From Phycicoccus avicenniae (lineage in GTDB: Bacteria; Actinomycetota; Actinomycetes; Actinomycetales; Dermatophilaceae): 64,000 bases of DNA. The position numbers were made by a program, and so were the translations under genes. The notes beneath the pieces are model-generated. The model was not told the DNA's origin and ran no database searches. It saw only the letters and a list, made by a program, of their open reading frames with translations. The DNA lies in the NCBI RefSeq assembly GCF_018139485.1, contig NZ_JAGSNF010000001.1:62001-126000 (forward strand). The letters run 5' to 3'. This document shows positions 53,155-61,738 of this stretch, piece by piece. Each line of letters begins with the position of its first letter. Position 1 is the stretch's first letter.

Positions 53155-55272
53155 ATGAGCAGACACGACCTTCGAACTACTCCTGTCCCACTCGGTCAGC
53201 CGGTCCCGCGGCGAGACCCGTCCTCTCGTGGTCGCCGTCCTCGGAGGCCCTCTTCGATCGTCGTGCTGATGATGGTGACGGCCCTGGTCGTCGCCATGTC
53301 GGGCGCCGTCGCCGGATCCCCGGCGGCGCAAGCAGCACGCGCCGGCTCGGTGTTGTACAGCCCGAACCTGGCGACGTACCCCAGCGGTACAGCTGGGTAC
53401 CCGCGGGCGATCAGGCTCGATCAGGACGGGTCGCCGAACGAGACGATGCTGGCGACCTTCGCTCGTGGCGCGCACAACGGGCCGACGACGATGCCCGTGT
53501 ATCGGAGCACCGACGGCGGTGGCAGCTGGGCGCAGATCTCCTCCATCTCCAGCAACACCCCCGGGTGGGACATCGAGGCGCCGACCCTGTTCGAGGTTCC
53601 GAGGTCCATCCCCGGCCTGGCAGCGGGCACGATCCTGGCGGCCGGGACCGCGTGGCAGGTCGGCGACTACACGGCCCAGAAGGTGGAGGTGTTCAAGAGC
53701 ACGAACGGCGGCTCCAGCTGGACGTTCCTGTCGAACTGCACCAGCACCTCGGGGCAGCCGAACGGGTGGGGTCACGGCATCTGGGAGCCGACCTTCCTCG
53801 TGGCCGACAACGACGCGCTGGCGTGTTTCATCTCCGACGAACGCCCTGCGAACACCCCGACCAACAACCAGCTCATCGGTCACTACACCTCGACCGACGG
53901 CGGAGTGACGTGGGGCAGCACGCTCACCCAGGACGTCGCCTTCCCAGCCGACAACCTGCTGCGCCCGGGCATGCAGACGTTCGCCGAGCTGCCGAACGGC
54001 GAGTTCGTCATGACCTACGAGATGTGCCGGGACGCGACTGATCCCGACGACGCGTGCGAGGTGTACCTCAAGCGGAGCGCCGACGGACTCAACTGGGGTC
54101 CGCTGGGCGACCGCGGGACACTCGTTCGGACGACCGACGACCGTGAGCTCTTGCACACGCCTTACGTGGCCTGGGTGCCGGGCGGCGGGCCGGACGGGAC
54201 GCTCATGGTCTCGGGACAGCGTGTCGTCTCCGGTCCAACCGGCAACAAGACCGTGCTCGCCGAGTCGGGTTCGGTCCTCTTCGTCAACAGGGCTCTGGGG
54301 AACGGGCCATGGACCGAGGCCGAGACCCCCGTCACGGTCGACCCGACAGGCGGCTACGCCGCAGGGGTGGCGTCGTGCCCCGGCTATTCCACACCGATGG
54401 TGCCTCGCCAGGACGGCACCAGCTACGTGTACTTCGCCGCCACCCTGCTGACCGGCAGCCAATGCGAGCTCCGGACCGGTATCGGCACTCTTCCGGGGCC
54501 GACCGGCGCGATCATCGGGGCCGGTGGCAAGTGCCTCGACGTGGACACGAACACAGCCGTCAACGGACGCCCGGCGCAGCTCTGGACCTGTGGCACGGCG
54601 ACCGGCCAGGACTGGTCCGTCGACGCCGATGGGACCGTGCGCGCCTTCGGTCGCTGCCTGGACGTCGACGCCAACGGCACGACGAACGGCACCAAGGTCC
54701 AGTTGTGGGAATGCAACGGTGCCGGCGCCCAGCAGTGGCGAGCCCAGTCCGATGGCACCCTGCTCAACCCGCAGTCCGGCAAGTGTCTCGATGTCCCCTC
54801 CGGCAACACCGCCGACGGGACCGACCTGCAGATCTACACGTGCAACGGGTCTCCCGCCCAGGCATGGGTGCTGCCCGGCTTCCCGACCGGCCGCATCACG
54901 GGACCAGACACCGCCCCGAAGTGCGTCGACGTCGACACGAACACGCCCACGAGCGGCAACCGTGTCGGTCTGTGGGACTGCTCCGGGGTGCCGGGGCAAC
55001 AGTGGACGATGCGGCCCGACGGCACGGTCCGTGCCTTCGGCAAGTGCCTGGACGTGCAGGGCAACGGTGTCGCCAATGCCACCCCGGTGCAGCTGTGGGA
55101 CTGCAACGGGGGTGGCGCCCAAGTGTGGGTACCCCAGGCCAACGGATCGCTTCGCAACCCCCAGTCCGGACGATGCCTGGACGCTCCCGCCGGGTCTGCC
55201 AGCAACGGGACGAAGCTCCAGATCTACGACTGCAACGGTCAGGCTCCCCAACGTTGGACGGTGCCGGTGTGA
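53155..55272 (+). CDS. Secreted sialidase-fold glycoside hydrolase with two ricin-type domains
   Basis: 705 residues. A basic, twin-Arg-like N-terminus and hydrophobic segment (about 34-57) end at AQA, residue 60, so it is exported. The catalytic part (about 65-440) is a beta-propeller with Asp-boxes STDGGGSW (118-125), STNGGSSW (182-189) and STDGGVTW (246-253). Candidate catalytic Glu are E211 in GIWEP and E289 in MTYEM, an arrangement recalling GH93 exo-arabinanases more than GH33 sialidases. Two ricin B/CBM13 trefoils follow (about 453-582 and 588-705), each with three QxW repeats. ATG at 53155 follows GGAACGGAGA. Confidence 0.88.
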   Translation: MSRHDLRTTPVPLGQPVPRRDPSSRGRRPRRPSSIVVLMMVTALVVAMSGAVAGSPAAQAARAGSVLYSPNLATYPSGTAGYPRAIRLDQDGSPNETMLATFARGAHNGPTTMPVYRSTDGGGSWAQISSISSNTPGWDIEAPTLFEVPRSIPGLAAGTILAAGTAWQVGDYTAQKVEVFKSTNGGSSWTFLSNCTSTSGQPNGWGHGIWEPTFLVADNDALACFISDERPANTPTNNQLIGHYTSTDGGVTWGSTLTQDVAFPADNLLRPGMQTFAELPNGEFVMTYEMCRDATDPDDACEVYLKRSADGLNWGPLGDRGTLVRTTDDRELLHTPYVAWVPGGGPDGTLMVSGQRVVSGPTGNKTVLAESGSVLFVNRALGNGPWTEAETPVTVDPTGGYAAGVASCPGYSTPMVPRQDGTSYVYFAATLLTGSQCELRTGIGTLPGPTGAIIGAGGKCLDVDTNTAVNGRPAQLWTCGTATGQDWSVDADGTVRAFGRCLDVDANGTTNGTKVQLWECNGAGAQQWRAQSDGTLLNPQSGKCLDVPSGNTADGTDLQIYTCNGSPAQAWVLPGFPTGRITGPDTAPKCVDVDTNTPTSGNRVGLWDCSGVPGQQWTMRPDGTVRAFGKCLDVQGNGVANATPVQLWDCNGGGAQVWVPQANGSLRNPQSGRCLDAPAGSASNGTKLQIYDCNGQAPQRWTVPV

Positions 55273-55562
55273 TGGCTGGCGACACTGTTCGCGACCACGG
55301 TGTGCCCGTGACGAGAGCGGGGTCAGGTGCGGCGGACACTGGTCCTGGCTCTCAGCTGCCCGTGGTCCGGCTCCTGATGATCGAGGACATGCTCCGCGCG
55401 CAGGGAGCCGTGCGGACGATGGAGGTCGCGACGCGGCTCGCGGTCAGTCCGATGACGGCCCGACGTGCACTGGCCGCGCTGGCTCAACGGGGCCACGAGT
55501 ACCAGAGAGTTCACGGCGGCATGGTCCTGCGTCGTGACAGGTCGAGCGCGTCACCCTCCTGA
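55272..55562 (+). CDS. DeoR-type HTH-only protein
   Basis: 96 residues. The ATG overlaps the TGA of the secreted hydrolase by one base (TGATG), so it is coupled to it. After a ~28-residue unstructured start, residues 32-90 form a DeoR-like winged helix: RLLMIEDMLRAQGAVRTMEV, ATRLAVSPMTARRALAAL and YQRVHGGMVLRR, matching the family's ...VSxMTxRRDLxxL...RVHGG pattern. The sugar-phosphate sensor domain of DeoR proteins (another ~160 residues) is absent, and the following DNA does not encode it. It is either a remnant or a stand-alone DNA-binding protein. Confidence 0.75.
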   Translation: MAGDTVRDHGVPVTRAGSGAADTGPGSQLPVVRLLMIEDMLRAQGAVRTMEVATRLAVSPMTARRALAALAQRGHEYQRVHGGMVLRRDRSSASPS

Positions 55563-55825
55563 CAGCCCGTCACCCGTCCGGAGTTGATGCCGGCGGACTC
55601 CTCGACACGAACAGCGGATCTGCCCGCGATGTGGTGGTCGGCAGGCGGTGACGTCCCGGTCGCGTTCCCGTGGTCGCCCCGTTCCGGTCGGATGCGTCGG
55701 CACCAGCGAGCGGTCCGGGCGCCGGGTGGTTACCGTTCGACCTCGACACGTCCGACCGGGAGGGTGTGGGCTCCCCGGGTCTCGGGTGCCGGACCGCCCC
55801 GTGGCCCTGCGGCGACTCGGTGACG

Positions 55826-56755
55826 ATGGGCGCGGTGGAAGGCATCGTGCTCGGGTTCGTCACGGTCGCGGCCGTCATCGCGGTCGGGGCCCTCTCGGCG
55901 CACCTCGGGGTCCTCGGCGCCGAGGCGCAGGCGGTCCTGGCCCGCACGGCCTTCTTCATCGGCTCGCCCGCGCTCCTCATGACGACGGTGGCGGACGCGG
56001 ACGTCGGCGACGTCATCTCGGGCGGCCTCGTCGCGACCGCCGCGGGGGTCGCGGTCGCGGCCGTCCTCTACGTCGTCGCCGCACGCTGGGTCTGGCGCCG
56101 CCGGGGTGCCGACCTCGTCGTGGGGGCCCTCTGCTCGTCGTACGTCAACGCCGGCAACCTCGGTCTGCCGATCGCCGCCTACGTCCTCGGGGACGCGGCG
56201 TACGTCGCGCCGACGCTGCTCCTCCAGCTCCTCGTCCTCCAACCGCTCGCGCTCGGGCTGCTCGAGGGCGGGGCGCCCGGCCGGTCGTCGTCTCTCGGGG
56301 CGGTGCTCGGGCGGGCCCTGTCGAACCCCATCACCGTCGGGACGCTCCTGGGGCTCCTGATGTCGGTCACCGGGTGGCGCCTGCCCGAGATCGTCGCCGC
56401 CCCCGTCGGGCTCGTCGCCGACCTGGCCGTCCCCGCGATGCTCCTCGCCTACGGCGTCGCACTGCGGCTGGGCCCGCGCCTCGGGGGTCAGGACCCGGCG
56501 GCGGAGGTCACGGTGGTCGTCGCCCTCAAGGTCGTCGTGCAGCCGGTCGTCGTCTGGGTGGCGGCGACCGCGCTCGGGCTCGACGGCGCGACGGTCCTCG
56601 CCGTCACGGTCTGCTCGGCCCTTCCGACGGCGCAGAACGTCTTCGTCATAGCGACCCGCTACGGCCGCCGGCCGAGCCTGGCCCGCGACACCGTGCTGCT
56701 CTCGACCGTGGCGTCGACGGCCTCGATCGCCGGCGTCGTCGCGCTGCTCGGCTGA
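55826..56755 (+). CDS. AEC-family transporter (auxin efflux carrier-like permease)
   Basis: 309 residues with about ten membrane helices in two inverted halves. Family hallmarks are the half-one motif SSYVNAGNLGLPIAAYVLGD and the half-two stretch VAVTVCSALPTAQNVFVIAT. Such proteins move organic acids or small metabolites; MdcF and MleP are relatives. GTG at 55820 or ATG at 55826 could be the start. The 263 bases before it, after the DeoR-like gene, contain nothing recognisable. Codon use returns to the window norm here. Confidence 0.9.
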   Translation: MGAVEGIVLGFVTVAAVIAVGALSAHLGVLGAEAQAVLARTAFFIGSPALLMTTVADADVGDVISGGLVATAAGVAVAAVLYVVAARWVWRRRGADLVVGALCSSYVNAGNLGLPIAAYVLGDAAYVAPTLLLQLLVLQPLALGLLEGGAPGRSSSLGAVLGRALSNPITVGTLLGLLMSVTGWRLPEIVAAPVGLVADLAVPAMLLAYGVALRLGPRLGGQDPAAEVTVVVALKVVVQPVVVWVAATALGLDGATVLAVTVCSALPTAQNVFVIATRYGRRPSLARDTVLLSTVASTASIAGVVALLG

Positions 56756-56947
56756 ACCTCGACGGCAGCGCGGCACGCGCAGTCGCTCGCCGGCAGGAAC
56801 ACGGCCCCGCCGTGACCTGTACGGGGTCGGACTGCTGGCGGACGGCGGTGAGGTCGTCGATCGGCACGTGCCGTGAGTAGCCGGGCCGTGACGGTTGAGC
56901 GGTCCGCGCCCGGGTAGGAAGCCGTGATCCCCGATGGAGGAGGCACG

Positions 56948-57796
56948 ATGCCCGAGGTACCCGCACAGGAGCAGCAGTGGCCGGGCCGCACCGACGAGCT
57001 GACACCGGCCCCCGACCACGGGGAGGAGTCCTGGGTCGGGCGCGAGCGGCTCACCGGCAGACGGGTCCTCGTGACCGGCGGCGACTCCGGCATCGGCCGG
57101 GCCGTGTGCGTCACGTTCGCCAAGGAGGGCGCCGAGGTGCTGTTCACGCACCTGCCCCAGGAGGAGGACGACGCGGCGGCCACCGTCGACGCTGTCGCGG
57201 CTGCGGGCGGACGGGCCCGCGCGGTCGAGGCCGACCTGCGGACCCACGACGCGGTCCGGTCCGTGGCCGACCGGGTCCGGGAGGACCTGGGCGGGCTCGA
57301 CGTCCTCGTGTGCAACGCCGCCTACCAGATGACGCACGACCTCCTCGAGGACTTCCCGCCCGAGCAGGTGAAGCGGACCTTCGCGACGAACGTCTTCCCG
57401 GTCTTCTGGCTCGTCCGCGAGCTCGCCGAGGAGCTGGAGGCCGCCGGCGGCAACGTCGTCGTGACGACCTCGGTGCAGGCCTACCAGCCCGCCGACCACC
57501 TCCTCGACTACGCGGCGAGCAAGGCGGCGCTGACCAACCTCGTCGTCAACCTCGCGCAGGAGCTCGGGCCTCGCGGCGTCCGGGTCAACGCCGTGGCGCC
57601 CGGGCCGATCTGGACCCCGCTCATCCCGTCGACGATGAGCGGCGACAAGGTCGAGGGCTTCGGCTCGAGCACGCCGCTCGGACGGGTCGGTCAACCCGTC
57701 GAGGTGGCGGCCGCCTTCGTCTTCCTCGCCTCGGACGAGGCCGGATACGTCTCCGGGTCCGTGCTCGGGGTGACCGGTGGGAAGCCGGTCTTCTGA
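56948..57796 (+). CDS. Short-chain dehydrogenase/reductase (YghA-like extended N-terminus)
   Basis: 282-residue SDR oxidoreductase. A ~40-residue N-terminal extension precedes the cofactor motif VLVTGGDSGIGRAV; NAAYQM is the NNAG-like motif; the catalytic Ser and YxxxK are in VVVTTSVQAYQPADHLLDYAASKAAL, broken around residues 178-203; VNAVAPGPIWTPLIP follows. This pattern matches the YghA/glucose-dehydrogenase-like SDR group often linked to stress. ATG at 56948 has GGAGGAGG upstream. It converges on the LuxR regulator with ten bases between stops. Confidence 0.93.
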   Translation: MPEVPAQEQQWPGRTDELTPAPDHGEESWVGRERLTGRRVLVTGGDSGIGRAVCVTFAKEGAEVLFTHLPQEEDDAAATVDAVAAAGGRARAVEADLRTHDAVRSVADRVREDLGGLDVLVCNAAYQMTHDLLEDFPPEQVKRTFATNVFPVFWLVRELAEELEAAGGNVVVTTSVQAYQPADHLLDYAASKAALTNLVVNLAQELGPRGVRVNAVAPGPIWTPLIPSTMSGDKVEGFGSSTPLGRVGQPVEVAAAFVFLASDEAGYVSGSVLGVTGGKPVF

Positions 57797-57806
57797 GGGC
57801 TGCGGG

Positions 57807-58466
57807 TCACGCGTCGGCGTCGGGACCGGGATGACGCGCGACGTCCGGCTCGAACCCGTGCCGGACCCCCCACAGGACGGCCTGGGGGCGCCGGTCCACG
57901 CCGATCTTGCGGTACGCGCTGCGGATGTAGGACTTCACCGAGTTGATCGACAGGTACGTGCGCGCCGCGATGTCGTCGTTGCGCAGACCCTGGGTGATGA
58001 GGGCGAGGACCTCGGCCTCGCGCGCCGACAGGCCGTGGTCGCGTCCCGGCCAGTCGCCGGTGTCGTCGTCGTCCGTGGCGGTGCGGTCGACGACCCGCTC
58101 TCCCGCGTGCACCCGCTCGAGGGCGTCGACGAGGTCGGCCGCGGACATCCCCTTGGACAGGTAGCCCGAGGCGCCGCGCTCCAGGGCGGTGCGGGCGAGG
58201 TCGTCCTGGGTGTTCCAGCTGTAGAGGACGACCTTCTCGGCGCCGCCCCGGGCGAGCAGGTCGGGGATCGCGGCGCGGTCCGCCTGGTCCTGGGCGAAGG
58301 TGTCGTACAGGAGGACGTCGACCGACCGCTCGACGGGCATCCGGGAGTCGAGCTCGACGAGGTGGACGCGGTCGCGGAACGGCTCGAACATCCGGGCCAG
58401 CCCCTGGACGACGATCTCGTAGTCGTTGACCAGTGCCACCCGCACCGGCCGCCTGTCCTGCGCCAT
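57807..58466 (-). CDS. LuxR-type (NarL) response regulator, orphan
   Basis: 219 residues. The receiver domain (about 8-120) has the phospho-acceptor D55 in VLLYDTF, the Ser in VLYSWN and Lys in YLSKGMSA. The usual N-terminal acidic pair reads Asn-Asp (VALVNDYE). The C-terminal LuxR HTH is LSAREAEVLALITQGLRNDD, IAARTYLSINSVKSYIRSAY, RKIGVDRR. No histidine kinase gene is adjacent. It is divergent from the glycosyltransferase cluster across 106 bases containing a palindrome, so it may regulate that cluster. Confidence 0.92.
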   Translation of the reverse strand: MAQDRRPVRVALVNDYEIVVQGLARMFEPFRDRVHLVELDSRMPVERSVDVLLYDTFAQDQADRAAIPDLLARGGAEKVVLYSWNTQDDLARTALERGASGYLSKGMSAADLVDALERVHAGERVVDRTATDDDDTGDWPGRDHGLSAREAEVLALITQGLRNDDIAARTYLSINSVKSYIRSAYRKIGVDRRPQAVLWGVRHGFEPDVARHPGPDADA

Positions 58467-58520
58467 GGCGTCAACGTAGTCCACGAGCCGTGCCGGCCCG
58501 CACGGCCGAGCCGGCGCACC

Positions 58521-58534
58521 CACCCTTTGGGGTG
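58521..58534. promoter_or_regulatory. Palindrome CACCCTTTGGGGTG in the divergent region
   Basis: CACCC and GGGTG flank a TTTG centre, with additional flanking similarity (CCACCCTTTGGGGTGTGG). It lies midway between the response regulator and the first glycosyltransferase start. It is a plausible binding site for the LuxR-type regulator. Confidence 0.45.
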
Positions 58535-58572
58535 TGGCGGGCCCCGTCGGCGACACGTGAGGGTGGTCGAAT

Positions 58573-59661
58573 GTGCCTGCCAGTGACCAGGACGTGAGCA
58601 TCCGCGTCGCCTCCGTCCCGACCGACCACGTGTACGTGCGTCACCTCGACCCCCCCGACGGGCCCGCCACGGTGCACCGGCTCCCCGACCCGACGTCCGG
58701 CGGCAGCGCCGCGGGCGCCCCGTGGTGGCCGCCCCGGGTCCTCGAGCCCGACTGGCTGCTCGAGAACGCGGACCGGTTCGACGTCGTCCACGTCCACTTC
58801 GGCTACGACGCCAAGAGCCCCGAGGACCTCGTGCGCTGGACCGGGGTGCTGCGCGACCTCGGCACGCCCCTCGTCCTCACCGTGCACGACCTGCGCAACC
58901 CGCACCACGAGGACGCCGCCCTCCACGACGCGCAGCTCGAGGTGCTGCTCGAGGCCGCCGACGCGGTCCTCACCCTCACCGACGGGGCAGCCGCCGAGAT
59001 CCTGCGCCGGCACCGCCGGCCGGCGCGGGTCGTGCCGCACCCGCACGTCGTGCCGCTGGAGCGGGTGGCCCGCCCGCGGGAGCCGCACGACGGCTTCGTC
59101 GTCGGGGTCCACTGCAAGAGCCTGCGGGCGAGCATGGACCCCCTGCCCGTCGTCGAGACCCTCGCCGAGGTCGTCCCGACCATCCCCGGGGGCAGCCTGC
59201 GGGTCGACGTGCACACCGACGTGATGACCGGGACCTCGCCCCGCAGCGACGCCCGTCTCGTCGAGCGTCTCCTCGCCTTGTCCGCGGACCGCCGCATCGA
59301 CCTCGCCGTCCACGACTTCTTCACCGACGACGAGCTCTTCGACTACCTCGGCTCGCTCGACGTGTCCGTGCTGCCGTACCGGTTCGGGACGCACTCGGGC
59401 TGGCTCGAGGCGTGCCACGACCTCGGGACGACCGTCGTCGCGCCCGACTGCGGCCACTACGCCGACCAGCGACCGGTCCTGCTGCACCGCACGGGGGACC
59501 CCGGGGCTCTCGCCTCCGCCGTCCGTCGGGCCCACGCGGAGGGGCCGTTGCCGCGGGCCACCGTCGAGGGCCGCCGGGCCGAGCGGGTCGAGCTCGCGGC
59601 GACCCACGAGCAGGTCTACCGCGGGGTCCTCGCCCGGGGGGTGCTCGCGTGCACGTCGTAG
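58573..59661 (+). CDS. Glycosyltransferase, GT-B fold (GT4-like)
   Basis: 362 residues, GTG start at 58573. The N-terminal domain has FDVVHVHFGYDAKSPEDLVR and LVLTVHDLRNPHHED, typical of glycosyltransferase acceptor domains; the C-terminal domain has VGVHCKSLRASMDPLPVVET and DLAVHDFFTDDELFDYLGSL, then SVLPYRFGTHSGWLEACHDLG, split to stay short. That last stretch matches the donor-binding E-x7-E region only loosely. First gene of a six-gene run with overlapping ends. Donor and acceptor sugars unknown. Confidence 0.85.
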   Translation: MPASDQDVSIRVASVPTDHVYVRHLDPPDGPATVHRLPDPTSGGSAAGAPWWPPRVLEPDWLLENADRFDVVHVHFGYDAKSPEDLVRWTGVLRDLGTPLVLTVHDLRNPHHEDAALHDAQLEVLLEAADAVLTLTDGAAAEILRRHRRPARVVPHPHVVPLERVARPREPHDGFVVGVHCKSLRASMDPLPVVETLAEVVPTIPGGSLRVDVHTDVMTGTSPRSDARLVERLLALSADRRIDLAVHDFFTDDELFDYLGSLDVSVLPYRFGTHSGWLEACHDLGTTVVAPDCGHYADQRPVLLHRTGDPGALASAVRRAHAEGPLPRATVEGRRAERVELAATHEQVYRGVLARGVLACTS

Positions 59662-60728
59662 TCCTCGCGGCGGCCGCCCACCCGGTCGTCGAGCCGTTCG
59701 CCGGCGGGCTGGAGTCGCTCACCTGGCACCTCGTCAGCGGGCTGCGTCGGCGGGGTGTCGACGTCACCGTCTTCGCGGGGGCGGGCAGCGACCCCGACCT
59801 GCGGGCCCATGTCCTGCGCACCCGGCCGCTGCGGCTCAGCGACGCGGCCCGCTCCGACGTGAGCATGGTGCCCGAGCCGTGGCTGCGCGAGCACCACGCC
59901 TACCTCCAGGTCATGCTCCAGCTGCAGCGGCGCGACGACGTCGACGTCGTCCACAACAACAGCCTCCACCACCTGCCCGTCGCGATGGCGGCGTCGGTCC
60001 CCGCGTCCACCCTCACGACGCTGCACACCCCGCCCACCCCGTGGCTCGAGCCGGCCATCGGGATCGCGGCCGCCGACCCGGCCCACTGCTCGCGGCTCGT
60101 CGGGGTGAGCGAGCACACCGCCGCCGCCTGGCGACACGTCGGGACCGTCGACGTCGTGCGCAACGGCGTCGACGTCGACCGCTGGCGTCCGGGCCCCGGC
60201 GGGACCGACCTGGCGTGGGCGGGACGCATCGTGCCCGAGAAGGCGCCGCACCTCGCGGTCGCCATGGCCCGCGCGGCCGGCCGGCGGCTGCGGCTCGCCG
60301 GGCCCGTCGGCGACCGGGACTACATGGAGCGCTGCGTGGTACCCCTGCTCGGCGACGGGGTCGAGCACGTCGGGCACCTCGACACGACGGGCCTCGCCCG
60401 CCTCTTCGGGGAGAGCGCCGTCACCCTCGTCACCCCGGACTGGGACGAGCCGTACGGGCTCGTCGCGGCGGAGTCGCTCGCGTGCGGCACCCCCGTCGTC
60501 GCCCTCGACCGCGGAGGGCTGTCCGAGGTCGTCGACGAGGCCACCGGCGTCCTCGTCGACCCCGCGTCGCCCGACCTCGCGGCGGCCGGCGCGGACGCGG
60601 TGCTCCTCGCCGAGCGCCTCGAGCGGCGTGCGTGCCGGCAGCGCGCCGAGCGGGAGTGCTCCGTCGACCGGATGGTCGGCGAGTACCTCGCGCGGTACGA
60701 AGGGCTGTCAGCCGGGCGGGTCGCATGA
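59649..60728 (+). CDS. Glycosyltransferase, GT4-like
   Basis: 359 residues from the GTG at 59649, 13 bases inside the previous gene. It has the classic GT4 layout: the Gly-rich N-terminal loop HPVVEPFAGGLESLTWHLVS, STLTTLHTPPTPWLEP, RNGVDVDRWRPGPGG, LAWAGRIVPEKAPHLAVAMA, and the donor motif TPDWDEPYGLVAAESLACGT with E-x7-E, followed by PVVALDRGGLSEVVD. Nucleotide-sugar dependent retaining transferase. Coupled by ATGA to the next gene. Confidence 0.93.
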   Translation: MHVVVLAAAAHPVVEPFAGGLESLTWHLVSGLRRRGVDVTVFAGAGSDPDLRAHVLRTRPLRLSDAARSDVSMVPEPWLREHHAYLQVMLQLQRRDDVDVVHNNSLHHLPVAMAASVPASTLTTLHTPPTPWLEPAIGIAAADPAHCSRLVGVSEHTAAAWRHVGTVDVVRNGVDVDRWRPGPGGTDLAWAGRIVPEKAPHLAVAMARAAGRRLRLAGPVGDRDYMERCVVPLLGDGVEHVGHLDTTGLARLFGESAVTLVTPDWDEPYGLVAAESLACGTPVVALDRGGLSEVVDEATGVLVDPASPDLAAAGADAVLLAERLERRACRQRAERECSVDRMVGEYLARYEGLSAGRVA

Positions 60729-61738
60729 TCGCCTGGTACGTCCACCACGTCGGGCGGGGGCACGCCGCCCGGGCGGCCGCGGTCGCCCGTCACCTGCGGC
60801 ACGACGTCGTCGGGCTCGGCTCCGGCCCGGCGCCGCGGCCGTGGCCCGGCGCGTGGGAGCCGCTCGAGCGCGACGACCTGGGAGCGGCGCCCGCCGACGT
60901 CACCGCCCGCGGCACCCTGCACTGGGTGCCGCGCCACGACCGGGGACTGGCGGACCGCTCCGCCCGGATCGTCGAGCGCCTGACGACCCTGCGGCCCGCG
61001 CTCGTCGTCGTCGACGTGTCCGTCGAGGTCGCGCTCCTCGCCCGGCTCTGCGGCATCCCCGTCGTCGTCGTCGCCCTGCCGGGCGACCGGGACGACCGGG
61101 TCCACGGGCTCGCCTACGAGGCGGCCGAGGCGCTGCTCGCCCCCTGGCCACCCGGGACGCACGACGTGTCCTGGCCCGACCGGCTGCGCGAGCGGACCTG
61201 GGCCGTGGGGGCCTTCGGCCGGCTCGACGGGATGCCGGTCCGCCCGACCTCGCGCGGCCCGGTCGGGCGCGTCCTCCTGCTGTGGGGCGGCGGCGGACGG
61301 AGCACGACGGACGCCGACGTCGCCGCCGCGCGGGCGGCCACGCCCGGCTGGGAGTGGACCGAGTGCTCCGGCGACGACCCCGCGGACGTCGTGCACGACC
61401 GGCTCGCGGCGGCCGACGTCGTCGTCACCCACGGAGGGCAGAACGCGGTCGCGGAGGTCGCCGCAGCGCGCCGCCCGGCGGTCGTCGTGGCCCAGGAGCG
61501 TCCCTTCGACGAGCAGCGCGCCACCGCGCGCGTCGTCGACCGGATGGGTATCGCGGTCGGCCTGGAGGCCTGGCCGGACGCCGCGGAGTGGCCGGACGTC
61601 CTGCGCCGGGCCGAGGCCCGTGGCGGTGAGGGCTGGGCGGCGTGGAGCAGCGGCACCGGTGCGCTCGAGGCGGCCACGCGGCTCGACGCCCTCGCGGAGG
61701 AGCGGTCCCCGGTCCGGGTCCCGGAGGCGGCCCGATGA
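60725..61738 (+). CDS. Glycosyltransferase, GT-B fold (MurG/GT1/GT28-like)
   Basis: 337 residues. The start MIAWYVHHVGRGHAARAAAV resembles the Gly-rich acceptor loop of MurG/UDP-glycosyltransferase proteins. The C-terminal half carries VLLLWGGGGRST and the donor-loop stretch ADVVVTHGGQNAVAEVAAAR, RRPAVVVAQERPFDEQRATA, typical of GT1/GT28. An inverting nucleotide-sugar transferase is likely. ATGA overlap at both ends. Confidence 0.88.
   Translation: MIAWYVHHVGRGHAARAAAVARHLRHDVVGLGSGPAPRPWPGAWEPLERDDLGAAPADVTARGTLHWVPRHDRGLADRSARIVERLTTLRPALVVVDVSVEVALLARLCGIPVVVVALPGDRDDRVHGLAYEAAEALLAPWPPGTHDVSWPDRLRERTWAVGAFGRLDGMPVRPTSRGPVGRVLLLWGGGGRSTTDADVAAARAATPGWEWTECSGDDPADVVHDRLAAADVVVTHGGQNAVAEVAAARRPAVVVAQERPFDEQRATARVVDRMGIAVGLEAWPDAAEWPDVLRRAEARGGEGWAAWSSGTGALEAATRLDALAEERSPVRVPEAAR

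Noticed and set aside
56756-56947. Possible small gene between the AEC permease and the SDR
   Set aside because: No frame has a plausible start with ribosome site and coding bias; treated as promoter space.
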